Shown: positions 16,100-25,923, counted from the first letter of the stretch. The stretch is 64,000 nt of DNA from Numidum massiliense (GCF_001375555.1 NZ_CTDZ01000009.1:2287758-2351757); one strand, 5' to 3'. Notes: generated by a model from the sequence alone, not told the origin. A program made the numbers and translations.

Positions 16100-17506
16100 C
16101 TACGTCATCGGCACCATTTCTTCGCGCAACTGCTGAAGCAACGTCTCGCGCCCGTCGCGGTAAAACATGTTGTACGTATCGAACGGGATAATGCGTCCGT
16201 CGGGATGCACGATATGCACACACGATTTTTTCACCGAGCGGACGTCAAAATTGTACGGATCGAGAAACTGCATAATGATAACGCGAAACACATTGTCATA
16301 CGCAATCGACTCCGGTACTTGCACCGGCGGCAAACAACACAACAGATTTTTTAGAGACAGCGCGGACGATTCCGGCGAATGACTCGTGGAAAAGAGTGAA
16401 AAAATGTGTTCCTTTAACGTCTCGTCCTGCTCGTACACGATTGTATTTCCCGAGCCCGCTAATAACACATCGGGATCGATCAGCCCAGTTAACGGCACCA
16501 CTTGTTCTCCTACCTTAAGCGCATACCCCATGGCCAAACAGTCGGGATGACACGGCACGGGAATGATATCTTCTTGGCGGAATACACCCGATTGCGCAAT
16601 AATGTGTTCCCTTACTTCACTCAACGTGAGGCGATCAACTGCCGGGTCAAACTGTTCCAGCCTCCCCGCCGCTTGAATCGGCTGAAAGGTAACGCCACGT
16701 ACCGCGCGCTGCTTTAACCCATACTGAATCATACGCCCAATCTCATTGTCGTTTAACCCTTTTTTCAAAGTGACAACTAATGTTGTGGAAATATTAAACT
16801 CGTTCAAGTGTTGCATTGCTTGCTCGCGTATGTTGCGGAGGTCGGCACCGCGAAGCTCTTTGAGCGCTTCCGCTTCGAAGCTGTCAAACTGCAAATAAAT
16901 TTCAAACCCCGGCATGTACGAAGCTAGCCTGCGCACAAAATCCCGATCCTTAGCGATACGCAATCCGTTCGTGTTTACCATGATGTGCTTAATCGGTCGC
17001 GCTTTCGCCGCGTCGAGAATAGCAAAAAAGTCCGGGTGGATGGTCGGTTCGCCACCGGAAATTTGGACGATGTCCGGCTCGCCTTCGTTGCGGACGACCG
17101 CGTCGAGCATCGCCTCAATGTGCGCCAAGCTGCGAAACGTCTGCCGCTGAGGAGAGGATTCCGCATAGCAAATCGGACACTTCAAATTGCACGCTTCCGT
17201 CACTTCGACGAGCGCAAGACAACTATGCTGCTCGTGATCCGGACACAAGCCGCAGTCGTACGGACACCCGTAGCGGATCGGTATATTGAAGTGGCGGGGC
17301 ATCGAGGACGGTTTTAAGTAGGCGCGGCACATTTTGTAATATGCGGCATCACTCGCGATTAGCACCCGTTCCGCCCCGTGCTGCGGACAACGCTTGATCA
17401 TGTACATTTTACCGTCCTGTTCGACAATTTTCCCTTCGACCTTACGGTAGCAAGTGGAGCAAATGCTGTTCGTTAATTCATAAAAAATGTATGGCCGTTC
17501 AGACAT
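16100..17506 (-). CDS. Tes/MJ0619-like radical SAM protein
   Basis: A 468-residue radical SAM enzyme. A zinc-ribbon-like N-terminus (C16, C19, C40) precedes a Cys-rich stretch (C81, C85, C88, C96), then the radical SAM CxxxCxxC at C106, C110 and C113 (ACNLKCPIC), SAM-binding SGGEPT, and a C-terminal part with LCCLPP, FRVIIMQF and KKSCVHI. This layout matches the family containing archaeal MJ0619 and the tetraether lipid synthase Tes, which couples lipid tails, and not the SPASM or MoaA types. The start overlaps 8 bp with the upstream Lgt-like gene, so the two are co-translated. I infer lipid modification; the substrate is unknown. Confidence 0.82.
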   Translation of the reverse strand: MSERPYIFYELTNSICSTCYRKVEGKIVEQDGKMYMIKRCPQHGAERVLIASDAAYYKMCRAYLKPSSMPRHFNIPIRYGCPYDCGLCPDHEQHSCLALVEVTEACNLKCPICYAESSPQRQTFRSLAHIEAMLDAVVRNEGEPDIVQISGGEPTIHPDFFAILDAAKARPIKHIMVNTNGLRIAKDRDFVRRLASYMPGFEIYLQFDSFEAEALKELRGADLRNIREQAMQHLNEFNISTTLVVTLKKGLNDNEIGRMIQYGLKQRAVRGVTFQPIQAAGRLEQFDPAVDRLTLSEVREHIIAQSGVFRQEDIIPVPCHPDCLAMGYALKVGEQVVPLTGLIDPDVLLAGSGNTIVYEQDETLKEHIFSLFSTSHSPESSALSLKNLLCCLPPVQVPESIAYDNVFRVIIMQFLDPYNFDVRSVKKSCVHIVHPDGRIIPFDTYNMFYRDGRETLLQQLREEMVPMT

Positions 17507-18284
17507 GTCCAGTCAATCTCCTCTCGCTTGTCATTTTTTTAAGTAACCGGATGAGGCGCGGCAAGTGGCGGGTGTAATATAGGATCCCTAGCACACAAGC
17601 GACTTGAATCGCCCCCAACCCGATATACGGACGCGGGTACGGTTTAATAAAGTCAACGCCTAACCGGAAGGCGAAATACGTAACCATAAACAGCTTAAAA
17701 ATGTCCCCTTCTCGATGCAGGACTCGTTTGATAAACGAGAGCATAATTCCTAACGCGAGTAAAAACAGTAGCTCATACAACTGTGTCGGATGCCGCAATA
17801 CACCGTCCCCGAAGTCGATCCCCCAAGGCAAAGCGGTAGCAATGCCGTACGTGTTGTCCTCCAACCCGGTCAAAAAACAACCGATCCTCCCCACAGCCAT
17901 CCCGAATATAAGCGGTAACGTTAAATCGTCGCCTGTTGAAGCGGTGTGCCCGACCATTTTCTTCGCCAGCTCCACCCCGATTAAACCGCCGAGTAATCCT
18001 CCGACAATACTCTTCCCTTCCATCCAAAATATCGGCTCGTCAAGTGGCTTAGCAATATGTGCCCATAAGACAGACGGGTCGTACAGCCATGCGAGTATTT
18101 TTGACCCAAACGCCGCCCCCACGATTGCGCCGGCGATGACCGACCATTGAACGGTGCGCGACAACCTCTCTGGTCGACGGAACCATAGGTACAAACGAAA
18201 ACCGAGAAAATAAGCAAGCGCCTCCATCACAAAATGAGGATGGAGCCTTACCGGACCGAGCTCGATCCATACCGGAAACTGCAT
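17499..18284 (-). CDS. Divergent Lgt-family (prolipoprotein diacylglyceryl transferase-like) membrane protein
   Basis: A 261-residue protein of about seven transmembrane helices. GRIGCF (132-137) aligns with the Lgt signature GRxGNFxNGE, and RHPTQLYE (164-171) with the conserved Lgt motif. The Asn of GNF is Cys, the following NGE is TGL, and the HGG motif is VGG (94-96), so residues important in true Lgt are missing. It is therefore unlikely to lipidate prolipoproteins in the normal way. It lies upstream of and overlaps a Tes-like radical SAM gene, suggesting a joint lipid reaction. AAGGAGG lies six bases before the ATG at 18284. Confidence 0.8.
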   Translation of the reverse strand: MQFPVWIELGPVRLHPHFVMEALAYFLGFRLYLWFRRPERLSRTVQWSVIAGAIVGAAFGSKILAWLYDPSVLWAHIAKPLDEPIFWMEGKSIVGGLLGGLIGVELAKKMVGHTASTGDDLTLPLIFGMAVGRIGCFLTGLEDNTYGIATALPWGIDFGDGVLRHPTQLYELLFLLALGIMLSFIKRVLHREGDIFKLFMVTYFAFRLGVDFIKPYPRPYIGLGAIQVACVLGILYYTRHLPRLIRLLKKMTSERRLTGHV

Positions 18285-18310
18285 CACTAACCTCCTTCCA
18301 ATCGTCGTCA

Positions 18311-18346
18311 CGTGTCGTTTCACGTGTCGTTTTACGTGTCGTTTCT
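18311..18346. repeat. Three 12-bp tandem repeats (cgtgtcgttt core)
   Basis: Units at 18311, 18323 and 18335 share cgtgtcgttt and differ in the last two bases. They lie just upstream of the Lgt-like gene, in its leader. Confidence 0.75.
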
Positions 18347-18499
18347 TATTGCGAAGCTATTCACACCACACACAGATCACCCGTGATCAATAAGTATTCG
18401 CCACGATTTAAGTATTCGACAATATTTTACCAAGTCCTTCTTTATCTATGTAGAAGGACCTTCCCAACTTTGAGTCAACATTTATAAAGGCAAAATTTA

Positions 18500-18528
18500 T
18501 TGACGATCCCGCGCAGTTATCATACACT
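18500..18528 (+). promoter_or_regulatory. Sigma-A promoter of the AraC-hydrolase pair
   Basis: TTGACG and TACACT are separated by 17 bp, ending 50 bp upstream of the chosen AraC start at 18578. The TTG within it could be misread as a start codon for a longer protein. Confidence 0.4.
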
Positions 18529-18577
18529 CGATGCAAATCTATTGATCCGGAACTACTTGCAAACGAAAGGGAAGGAA

Positions 18578-19369
18578 ATGAAGGTTATCGGTATTGCAGA
18601 ACAATTTTTCGTCTTGTTCGGTAACGAGCAAAACGAACGTCCACACCGTCATTACGGGATTCAACTACTTATACCGACGAATACGTTGGCGATTAATCGG
18701 TATCAAACAGATGCATCCGCCATAATAGACAGCCATGTTGAACACGTCGTCTATGGCGACGGGAACATTTTATCCCTACTGTTCAATCCAGAAACGACGA
18801 TCGGACGACGGATTAGTAACCACCATTTTCAAAATAAAAAAAGTGCTTATGAAGGTATCGTTTATTTCCACAACCCTCACCTAACCACAAACGCCAAAGC
18901 GATGACGCGGACGATTGACGGCAGCGCGCCGAATAACGCAGCCATCAATGAGTTAATCTACTCGACCGTCGAACAGTTGTTGCGAGGAGTCCCCCCATTG
19001 CGACAGCTAGACGACAGAGTCTCTGACGTTATTCAATATATTGAGTCAAGCGATTTCACTCACTTACGTTATGAAGATGCCGTAAATAGTGTTTTTTTGT
19101 CTAAATCGCGAGTGACTCATTTGTTCACTGAAGAAATGGGCATCTCGCTTATGAAGTATATGACGTGGAAAAGACTGCTTCACGCCTCTAAGGAAATAGC
19201 CCTCTCCGGAAAATCGATCACAGAGGCGGCCCATCTATACGGGTTTGCCGATGCGGCACACTTTTCACGCGTGTTTAAGGAAAACTTCGGCGTTAGTCCG
19301 AGTGGCGTCTTCCAGAAGCAACAAAAAAATGACCGTCTCATTCATGTGTTTACACGCGATTTTTCGTAA
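18578..19369 (+). CDS. AraC-family transcriptional regulator
   Basis: A 263-residue protein with a cupin-like N-terminal sensor (RPHRHYGIQLLIP) and two helix-turn-helix units at the C-terminus (about 160-250), including ITEAAHLYGFADAAHFSRVFKENFGVSPS, the classic AraC second motif. The ATG at 18578 is preceded by GGGAAGG; a longer frame from a TTG at 18500 would start inside a likely promoter. The next gene begins 25 nt downstream, so it probably controls the hydrolase operon. Confidence 0.83.
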   Translation: MKVIGIAEQFFVLFGNEQNERPHRHYGIQLLIPTNTLAINRYQTDASAIIDSHVEHVVYGDGNILSLLFNPETTIGRRISNHHFQNKKSAYEGIVYFHNPHLTTNAKAMTRTIDGSAPNNAAINELIYSTVEQLLRGVPPLRQLDDRVSDVIQYIESSDFTHLRYEDAVNSVFLSKSRVTHLFTEEMGISLMKYMTWKRLLHASKEIALSGKSITEAAHLYGFADAAHFSRVFKENFGVSPSGVFQKQQKNDRLIHVFTRDFS

Positions 19370-19394
19370 ACTGACCGTGAAGGAGATGATCGAT

Positions 19395-20516
19395 GTGGCA
19401 TTCGAAGCAATTTTCGACGATGTTAATTTCAATTTTCAAGTAAACCGGGTACTGTCCTTCGGCGATGTGGCCTGCAACCGCGAAGAAGTGTATGCTGCCG
19501 CGGCCAACATACATAATTTCGAGACATGGTATGTGGAATGGCGACGTATGGCGGAAATCGCTGAAGGGGAAGGTAGATACGTCCACAGCATGTATTACTA
19601 CCGCATGGCAGAATTCATGCTAATGGACGACGATCCCGCAAAAAATGTTATGTATCACAAAATGGCGGAAATGTTTCAGAAAGCAGTCCCTTCCGCCGTG
19701 AGGTATCAGGTGCCGTTTAAGGGTGGTCACTTGCCTTGCCTATTCATCGAAGCGGACGCACCTGCCGACACATCTCAGACGGTCCTCGTACACGGAGGAT
19801 ACGACTCTTTCATTGAAGAATTTTACCTCATCTGCGAGCGGTTCGCGCGCGCCGGATACAACGTTCTCTTATTTGAAGGGGAAGGACAAGGCGCCACACT
19901 GCGGCAAGGCATGACGTTCAACGAGAAATGGGAACAGTCGGTAGGCGCCATTTTGGATTATTTCCAGCTCGACCAAGTGGCCTTAGTCGGAATCTCTTGG
20001 GGCGGGTATTTTGCTCTAAGGGCGGCGGCGATGGAGAAGCGGATCGCCCACGTCGTCTGTTACGATGTGTGCTATGACGGGCTCGATGTGCTGTTTCACT
20101 TATTGCCGCAGCCTGCGAGAACGTTACTGCAACAACTGTATAAGTTCAGCTGCAAGCGAATCATCAATGCCCTCGTACGCAAAAAAATGCAGCAGGACAC
20201 GCTCGCCAATTGGGGCATCACCCACGGCATGTATATTACTGGCACGCGTTCGCCGTTCGATTTTTATCGCGCGATTGAAAAACATACGTTGAAAGGGCTG
20301 CTGAACCGCATCGAGCAACGTGTGCTGCTGCTCGCAGGCGAAAAGGACCACTATATTCCGCAGTGGCACTTCGATTATTTACGGAATCATTTGCCCCGTG
20401 CCCGGGTCACGAGCAGGCTTTTCACTACAGCGGAGGGTGGGGAGCAGCACTGTCGGGTCGGGAATTACGACTTAGCGATCGGTTACATTTTGTCGTGGTT
20501 GCACGATAAAAACTAA
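19395..20516 (+). CDS. Alpha/beta hydrolase (FrsA/dipeptidyl-peptidase-like)
   Basis: A 373-residue protein whose first 120 residues are a helical cap, followed by an alpha/beta hydrolase core: VHGGYDS oxyanion loop, nucleophile elbow GISWGG, acid in LAGEKDHYI and His in GEQHC. The layout resembles the family of FrsA-like and 2,6-dihydroxypseudooxynicotine-type hydrolases acting on C-C or ester bonds of small molecules. A GTG at 19395, nine bases after AAGGAG, is the best start; the ATG at 19386 is too close to that site. It follows the AraC gene. Substrate is unknown. Confidence 0.75.
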   Translation: MAFEAIFDDVNFNFQVNRVLSFGDVACNREEVYAAAANIHNFETWYVEWRRMAEIAEGEGRYVHSMYYYRMAEFMLMDDDPAKNVMYHKMAEMFQKAVPSAVRYQVPFKGGHLPCLFIEADAPADTSQTVLVHGGYDSFIEEFYLICERFARAGYNVLLFEGEGQGATLRQGMTFNEKWEQSVGAILDYFQLDQVALVGISWGGYFALRAAAMEKRIAHVVCYDVCYDGLDVLFHLLPQPARTLLQQLYKFSCKRIINALVRKKMQQDTLANWGITHGMYITGTRSPFDFYRAIEKHTLKGLLNRIEQRVLLLAGEKDHYIPQWHFDYLRNHLPRARVTSRLFTTAEGGEQHCRVGNYDLAIGYILSWLHDKN

Positions 20517-20770
20517 CATACCTCGCTTTTCCACGATGACAATTCCGCTCGCGACACACCGCTGTGCAGGAGAACAACCGGCTTTCTGCTATAAGTGGTC
20601 GCTATGCGTGTGGGATACATGCCGAGAATATCCGATAGACATTTCTTAAAAGCGAGTGGCTCGATCGAGTTCGCAAACGATGCGTAAACACGTCGAGGCG
20701 TTCCGCCCTTCTCCGTTTGCGAAACGCCTCTTAATACGTCCAAGTAAATCTCTAATAGTCGACTTCCATT
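20517..20770. other. Intergenic stretch between convergent genes, no supported gene
   Basis: A 76-codon leftward frame spans much of it (20513-20743), but it starts with a TTG without a ribosome site and resembles nothing I know. No clear terminator was seen. Confidence 0.4.
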
Positions 20771-21754
20771 TTAACTGCGGTTAAGCGTCACAACTTGCTT
20801 CGTCCGGCTCGATTCGTACGCCGCCTTCACGACTTCGAGCGTCCTAAGCCCGTCTTCACCCGTAATTGAAGGCTCGCCCTCCTGCTTTACACACTGTACG
20901 AAGTCGCCGATTAAGCGTTTGTCCATATCTTCTGCCCACGGAAGCGACTGCGTCTTTCCTTCGCGGTCGTTGTAATAATGCAGCGCCTGCTTAAACGCAT
21001 CGACTGACAGTGTCCCCTTCGTACCGACAATTTCCATCGTCACATCGCCCCACGTCGGGAACGTTTTTGGCCGTGACCAGCTCGGGTCGATCGTCACGAT
21101 GACGCCCGATTCGAGTTCTAAACTGACCATGCCGCAGTCTTCGACAGCGATGTCGTAAAAGCGCGTGTCTAATTCCGCGTACACGTTTTTCACTTCATCT
21201 TGCAGCATCCAGCGGATCAAGTCCATCACGTGTACGATATGGTCTGTCGCCGAGCCGCCCCCAGACAGCTCTTCTTCAATAAACCAGCCACCCGGCATCT
21301 GACCGTGGTTCGTGCCTTTAATCGCCAAAATCTCCCCTAACTGCCCCGACTGGACGATGTCGCGCACGCGCTGGACTACCGGCGCAAAACGTACAGGGTA
21401 GGCGATTTGTAAAATGACTCCCGCGTCCTTACACGCGGCAAGCATCGCTTCGGCGTCAGCGACTGTCGTTGCAATCGGCTTTTCACACAAAATGTGCTTA
21501 CCCGCTTGCGCGGCTTGGACGACGTGTGCGCGGTGCTTGTTATTTTCAGAACATACGACGACCGCATCGAGATCTGTAGCGAGTAAGTCTGCCAAATCTT
21601 CGTAGAACGTCCCGCCGAACTGCTCGGCCGCCGCTGTACCGCGCGCGGGATCATCGTCCCAAATCGCGGCTAACTCGACGTCCGGATGGGCGTGTAAATG
21701 GGCGGCATAACTGTAGGCGTGCATGTGCGCAAAACTTATCATTCCGATCTTCAC
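20771..21754 (-). CDS. Gfo/Idh/MocA family oxidoreductase
   Basis: A 327-residue NAD(P)-dependent dehydrogenase: N-terminal Rossmann domain (residues 1-120) with the family EKP motif (CEKPIA, catalytic Lys) and a C-terminal beta-sheet domain with DHIVHVMDLIRWM. Members oxidise sugars or inositols or reduce their derivatives. It starts with GTG one base after the stop of a second Gfo/Idh/MocA gene, preceded by GAGGTG, so the two form an operon. Substrate cannot be read from the sequence. Confidence 0.85.
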   Translation of the reverse strand: MKIGMISFAHMHAYSYAAHLHAHPDVELAAIWDDDPARGTAAAEQFGGTFYEDLADLLATDLDAVVVCSENNKHRAHVVQAAQAGKHILCEKPIATTVADAEAMLAACKDAGVILQIAYPVRFAPVVQRVRDIVQSGQLGEILAIKGTNHGQMPGGWFIEEELSGGGSATDHIVHVMDLIRWMLQDEVKNVYAELDTRFYDIAVEDCGMVSLELESGVIVTIDPSWSRPKTFPTWGDVTMEIVGTKGTLSVDAFKQALHYYNDREGKTQSLPWAEDMDKRLIGDFVQCVKQEGEPSITGEDGLRTLEVVKAAYESSRTKQVVTLNRS

Positions 21755-21755
21755 G

Positions 21756-22778
21756 TCAGTTCACCTCTTCCGCTTCCGCTTTCAGTGTAACCACTTCGCC
21801 TGTTTCCGCTGACTTTAGCGCCGCTTGCGCGATTTCGACCGCCTTTAACGCGTCGTACGCAGTGACGATCGGTTCACTGCCGGTTAACAGACACTGGGTG
21901 AAGTGCCTCAGTTCACGCTCGTACGGTCCTTCTGCCAGCGGACTTTCCGGGACAGCTACCCCTTGCGCTGCCGCTACTTTTGTCCCGCGCTGACTCACTG
22001 TAAGCGGCGTACTCGTGCGGCTGTCGTGTTCGAGCATACCGTCCGCACCCGCAATTTCAAACGTGGTGCGGAACGTCGCGTGTGCCCACGAGCCTTCGAC
22101 GTGTGCGATCGTACCGTCCGCCATCCGCAACGTGACGAGCGCATACTCGAGCGGATCGTCGCCAGTGAGGCGCGACTGACAGCGAGCCATTACGCGGCAG
22201 ACGTCGCCGAACGTCCACCGCAACCAATCAAAGTCGTGGATAATCATATCGAGAATTAGGCCACCGCTCTTTTCCTTATCCGCGTACCAATTTTTCCAGC
22301 CGCGCGGAAAGTGACCGCCGCGCGTCATATTGACGACACCGGACTTGCCGACGGCACCGTTTTTCACCTGTTCGTGCGCTTGAACGTATTCCGGGAAAAA
22401 GCGGACGACGTGCGCCACGTACAGTTGGACGCCGTGCTGCTTACATGTATCGATAATTTCAGTAGCTTCTTGGACGTTCAATCCTAACGGCTTTTCACTA
22501 ATGACGTGCTTGCCTGCCCGAGCCGCTTGCTCGATCAACGGCTTATGCAAATATGTCGGGAGACAGACGTCGACAACGTCGACATCGGGCGCCGCGAGTA
22601 TGTCGTCAACCGAATCGTACGCTTGTGCGCCGTACCGATCCGCTAACCGCTGCGTCTCCTCGCGGTCGAGTGACGTCATGCCAACTAACTGCGCTCCGGC
22701 GATGCGCGACCATGCATCCGCGTGTACTTTTCCCATCGTGCCTGTCCCAAGCACGGCGACTTTTAACGGTTTGTTCAT
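21756..22778 (-). CDS. Gfo/Idh/MocA family oxidoreductase
   Basis: A 340-residue dehydrogenase with GTGTMGKVHADAW at the dinucleotide site, SEKPLG carrying the catalytic Lys and a C-terminal DMIIHDFDWLRW motif. It is paralogous in fold to the next gene and just upstream of it. The ATG at 22778 gives the expected N-terminus right before the Rossmann strand; an ATG at 22814 would add 12 non-conserved residues. The pair may interconvert a sugar acid or inositol in two steps, an inference from the duplication. Confidence 0.83.
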   Translation of the reverse strand: MNKPLKVAVLGTGTMGKVHADAWSRIAGAQLVGMTSLDREETQRLADRYGAQAYDSVDDILAAPDVDVVDVCLPTYLHKPLIEQAARAGKHVISEKPLGLNVQEATEIIDTCKQHGVQLYVAHVVRFFPEYVQAHEQVKNGAVGKSGVVNMTRGGHFPRGWKNWYADKEKSGGLILDMIIHDFDWLRWTFGDVCRVMARCQSRLTGDDPLEYALVTLRMADGTIAHVEGSWAHATFRTTFEIAGADGMLEHDSRTSTPLTVSQRGTKVAAAQGVAVPESPLAEGPYERELRHFTQCLLTGSEPIVTAYDALKAVEIAQAALKSAETGEVVTLKAEAEEVN

Positions 22779-23290
22779 TCCTCTCACCCCACCAAATCGT
22801 TCGCCTTTGCTCATTCTAGCTGCCTGTTTTCATTCCACGTCCTACAGTTACTCTCTCCACTAACCGGATACATGTTTATCCGTTCTACTGAGACGTTCGT
22901 TTGAGACGTTCGTTTTTTTACCGATTCCTACACGCTTACATTTCTCCTTCGGACTATACAAAGCCTGCTTGATTTGCGATTTTCACGTTACCGCTTTCAA
23001 CAGCAGTGAATAGTTAACCCTATGACCCATTGACTACAATCATGATAAGCATACCACGCGCCGGATATTTCCGCCACTATTTAGTGAGAAATGAATAAAC
23101 CCTTAACAAATATGTAACACGGGGCAACGATACATAAAAATAGTGCAAAATGGAAAAACCAACAACTGTGTGTCCTAAAGTTAGTCGTGTTAATTTTTCC
23201 CGGTATGGCGAGATGGCTAGGTGCGCTGATTCGTTTATATTGTGCACATAAATATACAGCTTGTAACATACATCGAAAGAAGTGATTTAC
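22779..23290. other. Long divergent intergenic region
   Basis: About 510 bp without a supported gene between the oxidoreductases and the germination operon. It contains a 13-bp direct tandem repeat (gagacgttcgttt at 22890 and 22903). The promoters of both flanking operons should be here. Forespore sigma-G elements are expected for the germination genes but I could not place them with confidence. Confidence 0.4.
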
Positions 23291-24385
23291 ATGACACCTA
23301 GCTCGCATAAAATTAGCGTTTTTCTTTCCTTTATGGTCATCGTCTTAGCGACCGGGTTGATGAATCACGTAACCATCTTACCCCCTTTAATCGGTACAGC
23401 GAAACGGGACGCCTGGTTGAGCGTCGTCCTTACGATTGTCCCTATGCTGTTATGGATCGGGCTGCTTAGTTACATCATAAAGAATATCCATCCAGAACCG
23501 CTTTTCTCTTGGTTAAAAGCCCACTTTGGAATAGGCGTGACGTTAGCCGTCAAGATGTTCATGTTTATTTATTTAACGAGCATCGTACTTCTTACGTTAA
23601 AAGATACGACAGGATGGACGAAAGTATTTTACCTACCGCAAACACCGGTCATCGTGATCGCTGCGTCCTTTACAGCTGTCTGTCTGTTCGCCGCCATCTC
23701 CGGTATGCGTACGATCGGCATAACTGCAGGGATTTTATTACCTGTTGTCATCATTTTCGGTGATTTTGTCATGTCAGCCAACCTCCCGGAAAAAAACTAC
23801 ACATTGCTTTTACCCCTCTTCGAGCACGGTTGGAATCCGGTGCTAAGTGGTCTCGTCTACGTCGGAGGAGGCATCGCAGAACTGATTATCATTCTTCAGC
23901 TACAGCAATACGTGCGGAGGAGGATTCGTTTTATCCCCTTACTGTTACTCGGTCTTTTTTTACTACTACTCATTTTCGGTACGTTGACTGGAGCGATCGC
24001 TGCCTTCGGACCCGATGAAGTTGCCAAGCAACGATACCCCGCGTATGAACAATGGCGCTTGGTGACGATCGGGAAATACATCCGCCACGTTGACTTTTTG
24101 TCTATCTATCAATGGCTCTCCGGGGCGCTTATTCGCATTGCAGCAGCCATGTTTTTACTCGCTGACTGCCTGAGTCTCACGAAGCGCTACCGGACCATCT
24201 TTCTTTTGTCTTTCAGTATCGCGATCGTTTTCTTCGTCCAATTGCCGATCGGCGATGCCAGTATGCTCAATTTTCTTAACCGCTTTTACTTCCCGCTTTC
24301 CCTCGCTTCCGTCGCTGTACTCACGCTTGCATTATTTTTGCTTGTGCTTATGGCTAAAAGGAGGAAAAAAGGATCGTGCGCATAA
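23291..24385 (+). CDS. Spore germination receptor permease subunit (GerAB/GerB type)
   Basis: A 364-residue protein with ten hydrophobic helices typical of the GerAB endospore permease family (APC superfamily fold), which binds the germinant in the inner spore membrane. The start ATG at 23291 is preceded by AGAAGTGA. It is first in a three-gene operon whose order is permease, GerA, GerC, differing from the usual A-B-C order. Its 3-prime end overlaps the GerA start by 10 nt. Confidence 0.87.
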   Translation: MTPSSHKISVFLSFMVIVLATGLMNHVTILPPLIGTAKRDAWLSVVLTIVPMLLWIGLLSYIIKNIHPEPLFSWLKAHFGIGVTLAVKMFMFIYLTSIVLLTLKDTTGWTKVFYLPQTPVIVIAASFTAVCLFAAISGMRTIGITAGILLPVVIIFGDFVMSANLPEKNYTLLLPLFEHGWNPVLSGLVYVGGGIAELIIILQLQQYVRRRIRFIPLLLLGLFLLLLIFGTLTGAIAAFGPDEVAKQRYPAYEQWRLVTIGKYIRHVDFLSIYQWLSGALIRIAAAMFLLADCLSLTKRYRTIFLLSFSIAIVFFVQLPIGDASMLNFLNRFYFPLSLASVAVLTLALFLLVLMAKRRKKGSCA

Positions 24386-25923
24386 CCCCCTTTCGTTACT
24401 TACAAAATTTTTTCCGTCAACTAACAGCGACCGAACAACCTGATCAGACGATTGAGGAAGGGGCGGGAACAGAAAAAATTACCGAGCAACATTTACGGGA
24501 GACATTTGCCGATAGCGCAGATGTACACGTACAAAAATATCGGTTCGGGAGTGAAAAAAATGAACAGCCTATTTTACTTTTGTTCTGCGAAGGTATGACT
24601 GATACGAAACAAATTAACGAGATCGTCCTCCCGCGACTGGAACAAATGATCGCACGTGGTTTTCTCCCAAGTGGTGACAAACCGCCGGAGGAAAAAACGT
24701 TGGCACTAGAAAAGATGGAAGACAAACCGCTATTAACTAAAGTGATTACAACGGTGTATGCAGGAGAGCTCGTTATTTTCTTCCCGAATGATAGTGATCT
24801 GTACTCTGTCGATATCGCCGATCCACCGCGCCGCACGCCGAGTGAATCGAATACGGAATTATCCATCAAAGGTCCCCGCGACGCCTTTACAGAAGAACTG
24901 ACGACGAATGTCGCCTTAATCCGCAAACGCCTGGCGACAAATTCTCTTTGCCACGAGCAATTCACGGTCGGGAGGAGAAGTCAAACAAAAGTATCCCTTC
25001 TGTATATACGCGACATCATTAACCCGGAAATTGTCGAGGAAGCACGTACAAGAATAAACAAAGTTGACATTGACGCCTTACACGGAAGCCCACAGCTAGA
25101 AGAAATAATCGCCGACTCGACATACTCCCTATTCCCGTTGTTAGATTACATTGGACGGCCTGATTTCGTCGTCCACTCTTTAGTGAGCGGTCGTTTTGCC
25201 ATTTTAGTCAACGGTTCACCGATGGCTGTCATTGCACCTGCAAATTTTACGTTACTGCTCAAGTCGCCCGAAGACTTGTATAAGCCTTTTTACTTCGTTT
25301 CACTTGAGCGGTTCCTTCGCTTGATCGGTTTTTTAGTAGCAATATTTTTACCCGGATTTTGGGTCGCTTTGACGACCTTCAATGTAGATCAACTTCCTTT
25401 TCCCTTACTAGCTACAGTTACTTTGTCGCGAATCGGCATACCGGTATCTGTTCCCCTCGAGGCCTTTTTGCTACTTGGACTGTTCGAATTGTTCCGTGAA
25501 GCAGGGGAACGGTTACCCAAAGCAGTCGGAGGAATCGTCGCTGTTGTCGGTGGTTTAATTGTAGGCGAAATGCTCGTTCGCGCTGGCCTCGCCTCTTCGA
25601 CTCACCTCGTCATGGCTGCGCAGACAGCTGTCGCTACGTTTGCGTTAGTCAACCACTCGTTAAGTGGGACGGTAAGTGTCTTGCGCATCTTCGTCTTAAT
25701 CTGCGCAACCTTTCTAGGTATGTTCGGCTTTTTTATCGCCTCCTTTGCGATCGTCATTCATATGGCCCGGCTCGAGTCGTTTAAAGTCCCTTATTTAGCA
25801 ACGCTCGCCCCCCTTCAGTTCAAAGAGCTGTTTGCCTCCTTGTTTAAATTGCCTTGGAAAGACATGACACATCGCCCTAAAAGCTTATCGATTCAAGATA
25901 ACACACGACGGAAGGACGAATGA
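24376..25923 (+). CDS. Spore germination receptor GerA-type subunit
   Basis: A 515-residue protein with the GerA layout: a large soluble N-terminal domain (about 1-300) and five or six C-terminal transmembrane helices (from about residue 310, FLRLIGFLVAIFLPGFWVAL onward). The conserved GerA stretch LPFPLLATVTLSRIGIPVSVPLEAFLL is present. It starts with GTG inside the end of the permease gene and AAGGAGG lies upstream. It assembles with the permease and the lipoprotein into a germinant receptor, expressed in the forespore. Confidence 0.9.
   Translation: MRITPFRYLQNFFRQLTATEQPDQTIEEGAGTEKITEQHLRETFADSADVHVQKYRFGSEKNEQPILLLFCEGMTDTKQINEIVLPRLEQMIARGFLPSGDKPPEEKTLALEKMEDKPLLTKVITTVYAGELVIFFPNDSDLYSVDIADPPRRTPSESNTELSIKGPRDAFTEELTTNVALIRKRLATNSLCHEQFTVGRRSQTKVSLLYIRDIINPEIVEEARTRINKVDIDALHGSPQLEEIIADSTYSLFPLLDYIGRPDFVVHSLVSGRFAILVNGSPMAVIAPANFTLLLKSPEDLYKPFYFVSLERFLRLIGFLVAIFLPGFWVALTTFNVDQLPFPLLATVTLSRIGIPVSVPLEAFLLLGLFELFREAGERLPKAVGGIVAVVGGLIVGEMLVRAGLASSTHLVMAAQTAVATFALVNHSLSGTVSVLRIFVLICATFLGMFGFFIASFAIVIHMARLESFKVPYLATLAPLQFKELFASLFKLPWKDMTHRPKSLSIQDNTRRKDE

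Noticed and set aside
20513-20743. 76-codon leftward frame
   Set aside because: TTG start without ribosome site, no recognisable family, between two convergent genes.
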